A DNA stretch of 64,000 nt from contig DASYUH010000037.1 of NCBI GenBank assembly GCA_036001465.1, positions 1-64,000 of the forward strand, read 5' to 3'. The notes under the pieces were generated by a model. The model had not been told where the DNA came from. It saw only the letters and a program-made list of their open reading frames with translations, and searched no databases. This DNA comes from Candidatus Polarisedimenticolia bacterium (GTDB lineage Bacteria; Acidobacteriota; Polarisedimenticolia; Gp22-AA2). The translations under genes and the position numbers were made by a program. Shown in pieces: positions 57,644 to 64,000 of the stretch (position 1 is the stretch's first letter; each line of letters begins with the position of its first letter).

Positions 57644-58693
57644 ATGTCCCGATTGCGGGCGGGGGTGGGGAGCGTGGACGGATCGGCGAATCGGCAAGGG
57701 TCTTTGGAGCTGGAGCCGGACGATCTGACCGCTCAGCCGTCGCGGCGCCGGACCGACCTGATCGTCGGGGGCGGCCCCGCCATGGCCCGGGTCTTCGAGC
57801 TGATCGCCGTCGCGGCGCGCACCGAGATTCCCGTCCTCATCATGGGAGAGAGCGGCACCGGCAAGGAGCTCGTGGCGCGGGCCATCCACTACACGGGAGG
57901 GCGGGCCGCACGCCCCTTCCTGACCATGAACTGCGGCGCCGTCCCCGAGACGCTGATGGAGGACGAGCTGTTCGGCCACGCCCGCGGCTCGTACACCGGG
58001 GCGCATGCCGACAAGAAAGGGGTCTTCGAGGAGGCGGAAGGCGGCAGCCTGTTCCTGGACGAGATCGCCGACCTCTACCCCTCCTGCCAGGTGAAGCTGC
58101 TGCGCGTCCTGCAGGAGCGGGAGGTCCGGAGGATCGGCGAGACCAGGACGCGGCAAGTCGACGTGCGGATCATCGCGGCGACCAACAAGGACCTCGGGAC
58201 CGAGAGGCTCGAGAAACGCTTCCGCGAGGATCTGTACCATCGGATCCACGTCCTGCCGATCGCCCTGCCTCCCCTGCGTGAGCGGCGCGAGGACGTGCCG
58301 CTCCTCATCGATCAGTTCCTGCGGCAGTTCAACCGGGAGCTGGGGCGGACCATCCGGGGATTCACGCCGGCCGCCATCCAGAGGCTGAAGGCGCACGACT
58401 GGCCCGGCAACGTGCGCGAGCTCGAGAACCGCATCAAGCAGGCGATGATCATGGCCAAGGACGACCTGATCGACGTCGAAAGCCTGGACGTCTCGACCGC
58501 CCCGGCGTCGGGCGTGGCGTTCCTCCCGTTCCGCAAGGCGAAGGAGGAATTCGTCAGGGGCTATCTCGTCGGCTGCCTGAAGGCCTCCGCTGGCAACGTC
58601 GCCCAGGCGGCGCGCCTGGCCGGCAAGGACCGCAAGGATTTCTACGACATGATGAAAAAGCACCACGTGGACCCCGCCGCCTACAGGCGCTGA
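57644..58693 (+). CDS. sigma-54-dependent transcriptional activator without a sensor domain
   Basis: 349 aa. The AAA+ core has Walker A GESGTGKE (Gly68 to Glu75), a GSYTGA loop (about residue 115-120; the usual form is GAFTGA), Walker B '[12 protein letters not shown]', 'NKDL' sensor I and '[25 protein letters not shown]'. A Fis-type helix-turn-helix follows at the end ('[26 protein letters not shown]'). Only about 40 residues precede the core, so it has no receiver, PAS or GAF domain and resembles PspF in layout. Control must come from expression or a partner. TATATT at 57633-57638 puts the start of transcription on the ATG (leaderless). It is a candidate activator of the two sigma-54 promoters at 5710 and 7407; that is only inference. 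Confidence 0.9.
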   Translation: MSRLRAGVGSVDGSANRQGSLELEPDDLTAQPSRRRTDLIVGGGPAMARVFELIAVAARTEIPVLIMGESGTGKELVARAIHYTGGRAARPFLTMNCGAVPETLMEDELFGHARGSYTGAHADKKGVFEEAEGGSLFLDEIADLYPSCQVKLLRVLQEREVRRIGETRTRQVDVRIIAATNKDLGTERLEKRFREDLYHRIHVLPIALPPLRERREDVPLLIDQFLRQFNRELGRTIRGFTPAAIQRLKAHDWPGNVRELENRIKQAMIMAKDDLIDVESLDVSTAPASGVAFLPFRKAKEEFVRGYLVGCLKASAGNVAQAARLAGKDRKDFYDMMKKHHVDPAAYRR

Positions 58694-58920
58694 CCTGAAG
58701 GGGATTCCCCCCACATCCCCGGAATGCCCCACGCCCCGAGCGCCGTGATCGAGGCCCGGTGGGGAATTCCCCCCAACGCGCCTTCCTCTTTTTGTCATCC
58801 GACCAGCGCAGGGCTCCGGGCCCTGTCTCCAAACCTTTGAAAAGACGAGGGAAACCGCTGACGGGGCGATCCTCCCACGGGGCACGGGCTTCGCAGTGCA
58901 GGGACGCGGAGGTCCGTGGC
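58694..58920 (+). promoter_or_regulatory. intergenic region with two near-identical palindromic sites
   Basis: GGGGATTCCCC (58700-58710) and GGGGAATTCCCC (58761-58772), both followed by CCA, are 61 bp apart. They lie between the sigma-54 activator and the next regulator gene. No sigma-54 promoter consensus is seen; they may be binding sites for a dimeric regulator. The rest of the region holds no gene. Confidence 0.4.
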
Positions 58921-60822
58921 ATGGGGTCCGTCAAGGGGAGAGAGCCGCAGCCGGAGGGGCAGCCCGAGGGGCAGCCTCGACCGGAGATCGCCGGCCGCGT
59001 GCTCGCCTACTTCCGCCGCAACGCCGAAGCGATGGACTCGGCGGAGGGGATCGCCCGCTTCTGGATACGCGAGGACCGGGACGTCGTCGAGCGCTGCCTC
59101 ACCGACCTGCATTCACGCGGGCTGCTGGAGCGGCGCCTGATCGGCGGCACCGCGTTCTACTCGTGCCACCACGATCCAGGCCGTCCGGATTCCGGCCGCA
59201 CCGACTTCGACCGGACCGGGGGCGCCGCCGCGCTGCCGGCCCGGACCGGGCAGCCCGCCTCGGAGAGCGGGACGGAGAGCGCAGGGCGCATCCTGGTGGT
59301 CGACGACGATCGGTCGGTCCGCGAGTTCCTGATGTCGACCCTCGCCGCGGAAGGGCACCAAGTCGTCGCGGCCGAGGGGGGCCAGCGCGGCATCGAGCTG
59401 TTCCGGGACGGCGCGTTCGACCTGGTGATCACCGACGTCCGCATGCCCGGCACGACCGGGCTCGAGCTGCTGCGGACGATCAAGCGTCAGAGCCCGGACG
59501 TCGAGGTGATCGTGGTGACCGCGCACGCCAGCCTCGACACGGCGATCGAGGCCCTGCGGGACGGCGCCTACGATCTGATCACCAAGCCCCTCCCGGACAT
59601 CGAGGCCCTGTTCCGGGTCGTCCGCCGCGCTCTGGAGAAGCGCCGCCTTTCCGACGACAATCGGCGCCTCGTCCGCAGCCTGCACGGACGCAACGTCGAG
59701 CTGACCCAGACGGTGGCGCGCCTCGCCGCCGTCAACGAGATCGGCAAGGCGACCGCGGGGCTGCTCGACGTCGGCGACCTGTACGGGTCCCTCGTGCGGC
59801 TGGTCGCCCAGCACCTGCAGGCGCGCCGCGTCTCCGTCCTCGTGTCCGGCCCCGATTCGGATCTCCTGACGCTCATCGCCTCGGTCGGCATTCCCGAGGA
59901 GGAAGGGACCACCTTCAGCCTGCGCGTCGGGGAGGGGATCGCCGGCCGGGTGGCCGCCTCACAGGCGCCCCTCCTGGTGCAGGACATCGGCAAGTCCGAC
60001 CTGAAGTCCATGCGCACCGGCGCGCGCTACAGCACGCCGTCGTTCATGATCACCCCCCTCACGGTCTCCTACCCGATCCGCTACCAGCGGAAGCGCATCG
60101 GCGTGATCAACGTCAGCGACAAGCACTCGGGCGAGCCGTTCGACGAGAGGGACCTCGAGTTCCTCTCGACGCTCGCGTCGCAGATGGCGGTGGCGATCGA
60201 GAACGCCCGCCTGGTCAAGGAGATGGAGGACGGATACCAGGGGACTCTCGTCGCCCTGATCCAGGCCATGGAGGACCTGGGCCCCGAGACCCGCGGGCAT
60301 TCGCGGCGCGTGGCGGAGCTCTGCGCCGCCGTGGCCAGCGGGCTCGGCCTGCCCGGGGAGCGCGTCGATCTCGTGGTGCGCGCCGCGGCGCTGCACGAGC
60401 TGGGGCGCGTCGCCGCGCGCCCGGCGGAGGCGGATCTCCCGCCCGGCGGACCCCGGGAGGACGCGGACCGGTACGCCGCCACGGTGGCCGCCGCGGCGCG
60501 CATGCTCGCCCCGATCACCTCGCTGCGCAAGGTGCGGGAGATCATCCTGCGCTCCGCCGAGTGGTTCGATCCCGCCTCCCACCCGATCGACCCCGACGGC
60601 GCCGGCATCCCGATCGAATCGCGCATCCTGGCGAGCTGCGAGGAATTGGTCGCGCTGTGCGCGGACGCCGGCGGGGCCGCGCGGCCTGCCGGCGGTGCGG
60701 GGAGCGACGCGCTGGCCCTGCAGGAGCTTCGCAGTCGCACCGGGCGCCGGCACGACGCGGAAGTCGAAGCGGCCCTGGCGCGGGCGATCGCGGAACGCGA
60801 CGTCCCCGGAGGGCCGCGATGA
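58921..60822 (+). CDS. response regulator with winged-helix-like N-terminus, GAF and degenerate HD domain
   Basis: 633 aa from ATG 58921 (GGAGGT 8 nt upstream; the longer start at 58759 runs through the intergenic repeats). Residues about 15-80 resemble a winged-helix domain ('AGRVLAYFRRNAEAMDSAEGIARFWI...DLHSRGLLERRL'). The receiver domain is at about 120-235 with Asp172 ('DLVITDVRMPG') and 'TKPL'. A coiled coil and a GAF domain follow (about 270-440: 'VLVSGPDSDLLTLIASVGIPEEEGTTFSLRVGEGIAGRVAA'). The C-terminus (about 455-560) aligns with an HD-GYP-type HD domain, but the HD pair is 'HELGRV' and the GYP motif is absent, so c-di-GMP hydrolysis is unlikely. The stop overlaps the start of the DUF11 gene (ATGA). 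Confidence 0.82.
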   Translation: MGSVKGREPQPEGQPEGQPRPEIAGRVLAYFRRNAEAMDSAEGIARFWIREDRDVVERCLTDLHSRGLLERRLIGGTAFYSCHHDPGRPDSGRTDFDRTGGAAALPARTGQPASESGTESAGRILVVDDDRSVREFLMSTLAAEGHQVVAAEGGQRGIELFRDGAFDLVITDVRMPGTTGLELLRTIKRQSPDVEVIVVTAHASLDTAIEALRDGAYDLITKPLPDIEALFRVVRRALEKRRLSDDNRRLVRSLHGRNVELTQTVARLAAVNEIGKATAGLLDVGDLYGSLVRLVAQHLQARRVSVLVSGPDSDLLTLIASVGIPEEEGTTFSLRVGEGIAGRVAASQAPLLVQDIGKSDLKSMRTGARYSTPSFMITPLTVSYPIRYQRKRIGVINVSDKHSGEPFDERDLEFLSTLASQMAVAIENARLVKEMEDGYQGTLVALIQAMEDLGPETRGHSRRVAELCAAVASGLGLPGERVDLVVRAAALHELGRVAARPAEADLPPGGPREDADRYAATVAAAARMLAPITSLRKVREIILRSAEWFDPASHPIDPDGAGIPIESRILASCEELVALCADAGGAARPAGGAGSDALALQELRSRTGRRHDAEVEAALARAIAERDVPGGPR

Positions 60823-63800
60823 CGCGCGGACGCGCACGCAAGGCGGCGCTCTTCACCGCGGCGCTCCTCCTCGCGCTCGTGTTCGGCGTCCGGGACGCCG
60901 CCGCGCAGGCGATCACCTTCGACAGCGCCAGCAATACCGCCGGGGTGAACGTGAGCAGCCTGACCTGGTCCCATACCGTCGGAGCGGGAAACGGCCGGAT
61001 CCTGGTGGTCGGCGTCTCGATTCGAGGCAACAACGCGGCGACCGGCGTGACCTACGCGGGGCAGGCTCTGACGCTCGCGGGGACGGTGAGCAACGGCGGA
61101 TCCAATCGCGTGGAGATGTGGGCGCTCGTCGCGCCGCCGACCGGGACGGCGAACGTCGTTGTCAGCCTGTCCGGGTCCGTTCACGTCGTGGGCGGCGCCT
61201 CGTCGTTTTCCAATGTGGATCCGACGACCCCGTACGGAGCGTTCGCCTCGACCACCGGCAACACCACTCCCATCTCGCTGGCGGTGACGAGCGCGGTCGG
61301 CGAGGTCGTCATCGACACCGTGGTCACGAACGGTGACGTCGTGAGTCTGACTCCGGGGGCCGGGCAGACCGAGCGCTGGAACAACTTCACGGGAAACAAC
61401 GCCAGCAACGCCCGCGGGGCCGGGAGCACCCAGCCCGGTGCGGCCTCGCTGACGATGACCTGGACGATGGGCTCGGGTAAACCCTATTCGATCGGGGCGA
61501 TCTCCCTGAGACCAATACCGCCGCCGGTTCTGACGATCTCGAAGACCGACGCGCCCGACCCGGTCGCGGCGGGCTCGAACATCACCTACACGATCAGTTA
61601 CGGCAATACGGGCGGGAGCCAGGCGACCGGCGTGGTGATCACCGACACGATCCCCGCAAACACCAGCTTCGTGAGCGCGACCGGCGGCGGAACGCTGGCG
61701 GCCGGCGTCGTGACCTGGAACATCGGCAATCTGAACGCGGGCGCCTCCAGCAGCGTCCAGCTGGTCGTGGCGGTCGCCAGCCCGCTCAACAACGGGACGG
61801 TCATCACCAACGGGACCTACGACATCGACAGCACGCAGACGGCGCCGACGAGCGGCGCGGCGGTGACCACGACGGTGTCGTCGGCTCCGGTGATGAACAT
61901 CAGCAAGACCGACGCGCCGGACCCGGTCACGGCCGGCTCGAACATCACCTACACGATCAACTACTCGAACACGGGAAACATGAACGCCACGGGGGTGGTG
62001 ATCACCGACACCATCCCGGCGAACACCTCTTTCGTGAGCGCCACCGGCGGCGGCACCCTGGCGGCCGGCGTCGTGACCTGGAACATCGGCAATCTGAACG
62101 CAGGGGCGTCGAGCAGCGTTCAGCTGGTCGTCGCCGTGACGAGCCCACTGGCCAACGGGACGGTCATCACCAACGGGACCTACAGCATCGACAGCACGCA
62201 GACGGCGCCGACGAGCGGCGCGGCGGTGACCACCACGGTGTCGTCGGCGCCGGTCCTGAACATCAGCAAGACGGACGCGCCCGACCCGGTCGCGGCCGGC
62301 AGCAACATCACGTACACGATCAGCTACTCGAACACCGGGAACATGAACGCCACGGGGGTCGTCATCAGCGACACCATTCCGGCCAACACCAGCTTCGTGT
62401 CGGCGACGGGCGGCGGCACCCTGGCGGCGGGGGTGGTGACCTGGAACATCGGCAACCTGGCGGCGGGGGGGTCGACGTCGGTGCAACTGGTCGTGCAGGT
62501 GACCAGCCCCTTGCCCAACGGCACGGTCATCACCAACGGCACCTATTCGATCGACTCGAACGAAACGGCCCCCGTGAGCGGCGCGGCGACCACCACGACC
62601 GTCACGTCCGGTCCAATCCTCAACATCAGCAAGACCGACTCTCCCGACCCGGCGGTCGCCGGCACCGACACCATCACCTACACGATCTCCTACTCGAACA
62701 CGGGGAACGCCAACGCCACGGGGGTGGTGATCAGCGACACGGTGCCGGCCGGCACCTCGTTCGTGTCGGCGACCGGAGGCGGGACGCTGGCCGCGGGGGT
62801 GGTGACCTGGAACATCGGCAACCTGTCTTCGGGGGCGTCCGGGTCGGTGCAATTCGCGGTGTCCATCAATACTCCGGTCGCGAACGGTACGATCATCACG
62901 AACTCCACGTACTCGATCGACTCGAACGAGACGGCCCCCGTGAGCGGCGCCGCGGATACGACGACGGTCCTCTCGGATCCCCGGTTCACCCTCCTGAAGA
63001 GCGACGCCCCCGACCCGGTCGGAGCGGGCAGCAACATCACGTACACCTTGTCCTATCAGAACATCGGCACGAACAGCGCCACCGGGGTCGTGGTCACCGA
63101 TCCGATCCCCGTGAACACGACGTTCGTGTCGGCGACTGGAGGCGGGACGCTGGCCGCAGGAGTCGTGACCTGGAACGTCGGCAACCTGGCGTCCGGGGTG
63201 TCGGGGTCCGTGCAACTGGTGGTGCAGGTGAACAGCCCTCTGGCGGCCGGGACCGTCATCACCAATACCGGCTGGGCGCTCGATAGCAATGAAAGTCTGC
63301 CCGCAACCGGCCCGGACGCCACGACGACCGTCACGTCCGCGCCGGTGATGAGCATCGGCAAGACGGACGCCCCGGACCCGGTGGTGGCGGGGAGCAGCAT
63401 CACCTACACGCTGAGCTACTCGAACACGGGGAACGCGAACGCCACCGGCGTCGTGATCACCGACGCCATCCCGGCCAATACGGCGTTCGTGTCGGCGACG
63501 GGCGGCGGGACGCTGGCGGCGGGCGTGGTGACCTGGAACATCGGCAACCTGGCGGCGGGGGCGTCGGGGTCGGTGCAGCTGGTGGTGGCGGTGACCAGCC
63601 CGCTGGCGAACGGGACGGTGATCACCAATGCATCCTACCAGATTGCCTGCAACGAGACGGCGCCGACGGCCGGCGCGGCGATCACGACGACGGTGTCGTC
63701 GGCGCCGGTGCTGAGCATCGGCAAGACGGACGCCCCCGACCCGGTGGTGGCGGGGGCCAACATCACCTACACGCTGAGCTACTCGAACACGGGGAACGCC

Positions 63801-64000
63801 AACGCCACGGGCGTGGTGATCAGCGACACGGTGCCGGCGAACACGGCCTTCGTGTCGGCGACGGGCGGCGGGACGCTCGCGGCGGGGGTGGTGACCTGGA
63901 ACGTCGGCAACGTGGCGGCCGGGGCCTCGGGGTCGGTGCAGCTGGTGGTGGCGGTGACCAGCCCGCTGGCGAACGGGACGCTGATCACCAACGCGACCTA
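60819..64000 (+). CDS. surface protein with DUF11 repeats (3' end beyond window)
   Basis: 1060 codons are visible, with no stop before the window ends. A signal peptide (AALFTAALLLALVFGVRDAAAQ) is followed by a roughly 200-residue domain ('ITFDSASNTAGVNVSSLTWSHTVGAGNGRILVVGVSIRG') that is often found before DUF11 arrays. Then come seven DUF11 repeats of 121 residues with the frame 'ISKTDAPDPV-AGSNITYTI-Y-NTG-A-GVVI-DTIP-NT-FVSATGGGTLAAGVVTWNIGNL'. DUF11 repeats build long rods on bacterial surfaces. The start codon overlaps the previous stop (ATGA), with GGAGGG before it, so the gene is coupled to the regulator upstream, an unusual pairing. The C-terminal anchoring signal lies outside the window. 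Repeats are strongly alike at the DNA level. Confidence 0.85.
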   Translation, partial: MTRGRARKAALFTAALLLALVFGVRDAAAQAITFDSASNTAGVNVSSLTWSHTVGAGNGRILVVGVSIRGNNAATGVTYAGQALTLAGTVSNGGSNRVEMWALVAPPTGTANVVVSLSGSVHVVGGASSFSNVDPTTPYGAFASTTGNTTPISLAVTSAVGEVVIDTVVTNGDVVSLTPGAGQTERWNNFTGNNASNARGAGSTQPGAASLTMTWTMGSGKPYSIGAISLRPIPPPVLTISKTDAPDPVAAGSNITYTISYGNTGGSQATGVVITDTIPANTSFVSATGGGTLAAGVVTWNIGNLNAGASSSVQLVVAVASPLNNGTVITNGTYDIDSTQTAPTSGAAVTTTVSSAPVMNISKTDAPDPVTAGSNITYTINYSNTGNMNATGVVITDTIPANTSFVSATGGGTLAAGVVTWNIGNLNAGASSSVQLVVAVTSPLANGTVITNGTYSIDSTQTAPTSGAAVTTTVSSAPVLNISKTDAPDPVAAGSNITYTISYSNTGNMNATGVVISDTIPANTSFVSATGGGTLAAGVVTWNIGNLAAGGSTSVQLVVQVTSPLPNGTVITNGTYSIDSNETAPVSGAATTTTVTSGPILNISKTDSPDPAVAGTDTITYTISYSNTGNANATGVVISDTVPAGTSFVSATGGGTLAAGVVTWNIGNLSSGASGSVQFAVSINTPVANGTIITNSTYSIDSNETAPVSGAADTTTVLSDPRFTLLKSDAPDPVGAGSNITYTLSYQNIGTNSATGVVVTDPIPVNTTFVSATGGGTLAAGVVTWNVGNLASGVSGSVQLVVQVNSPLAAGTVITNTGWALDSNESLPATGPDATTTVTSAPVMSIGKTDAPDPVVAGSSITYTLSYSNTGNANATGVVITDAIPANTAFVSATGGGTLAAGVVTWNIGNLAAGASGSVQLVVAVTSPLANGTVITNASYQIACNETAPTAGAAITTTVSSAPVLSIGKTDAPDPVVAGANITYTLSYSNTGNANATGVVISDTVPANTAFVSATGGGTLAAGVVTWNVGNVAAGASGSVQLVVAVTSPLANGTLITNAT
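61524..64000 (+). repeat. array of seven DUF11 coding repeats, 363-base period
   Basis: Units are marked by the AAG(A)C(C/G)GAC core near 61542, 61905, 62268, 62631, 62997, 63360 and 63723. Steps are 363 bases except one of 366. The last unit is cut by the window end. Units 6 and 7 are about nine-tenths identical in DNA by eye, which points to recent duplication or gene conversion. Confidence 0.9.

Noticed and set aside
58759-58920. Longer start for the receiver-GAF-HD regulator
   Set aside because: It would translate the palindromic sites and adds an unstructured Arg/Ser-rich stretch. ATG 58921 has a good ribosome site.
60081-63215. Long minus-strand frame across the regulator and the DUF11 gene
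   Set aside because: Shadow of the repeats on the other strand; the apparent repetition comes from the DUF11 units.
61524-64000. CRISPR-like array
   Set aside because: The period is 363 bases, units are coding and in frame, and there are no short direct repeats with unique spacers.

Overview
The window is G+C-rich bacterial DNA and is almost fully coding. It most likely comes from an Acidobacteriota genome. The main reasons are two ADOP-type (acidobacterial duplicated orphan permease) MacB/FtsX proteins, one of them paired with a PadR regulator, together with many very large secreted multidomain proteins of low-complexity architecture (FG-GAP, thrombospondin-3, DUF11, PQQ sugar dehydrogenase fusions). 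A class-level placement cannot be supported from the sequence alone. No tRNA, rRNA, CRISPR array, insertion sequence or phage module was seen.

Layout. 1-12.3 kb: the tail of a HicA-like toxin, an ADOP permease, a DUF885-type peptidase, two tandem DUF6600 lipoproteins that each have a textbook sigma-54 promoter, a second ADOP permease with its PadR regulator, and an AraC regulator divergent from an AhpD-like peroxidase. 12.4-26.1 kb: a membrane M48 peptidase, a PQQ sugar dehydrogenase fusion, a Xre/RES toxin-antitoxin pair, secreted proteins of unknown role, an M36-like metallopeptidase, and a thiE-thiD-dinB cluster. 26.1-31.3 kb: a cytosolic hybrid histidine kinase, an ArsC/Spx-family gene with an in-frame TGA exactly where the first catalytic Cys belongs, and an ECF sigma factor with its anti-sigma. 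31.5-43.8 kb: three overlapping genes for giant secreted proteins (1974, 991 and 1134 aa). 43.8-48.8 kb: small housekeeping or unknown genes (DUF4139, cyclophilin-like, GST, histidine phosphatase, EamA exporter). 48.9-56.0 kb: a 1881-aa subtilisin ending in a dockerin-like domain, followed at once by two cohesin-like lipoproteins. 56.0-64.0 kb: a PEGA protein, a split nucleoside-recognition (Gate) pair, a sigma-54 activator, a REC-GAF-degenerate HD regulator, and a DUF11 repeat surface protein that runs off the window.

How the genes work together. Much of the window appears devoted to the cell surface and its regulation: secreted proteases, propeller and adhesin-like proteins, lipoproteins, and one- and two-component regulators. 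The two strongest candidates for undescribed biology are (i) a selenocysteine-containing ArsC-like protein at 29361-29714, whose UGA is followed 21 nt later by a hairpin with an AGGUCU apical loop like that of the E. coli fdhF SECIS, and (ii) a three-gene subtilisin/cohesin operon at 48908-56017 that could tether a protease to the cell surface by cohesin-dockerin pairing.

Regulatory DNA is unusually readable. The DUF6600 genes share an identical 16-bp sigma-54 promoter and an upstream element at the same distance. The AraC/AhpD-like intergenic region carries four AraC-style half-sites in two pairs of 21-bp period. The PadR gene and the Xre antitoxin gene both have perfect inverted repeats sitting on their promoters. 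Several promoters place the transcription start at or within a few bases of the start codon, which suggests leaderless mRNAs.
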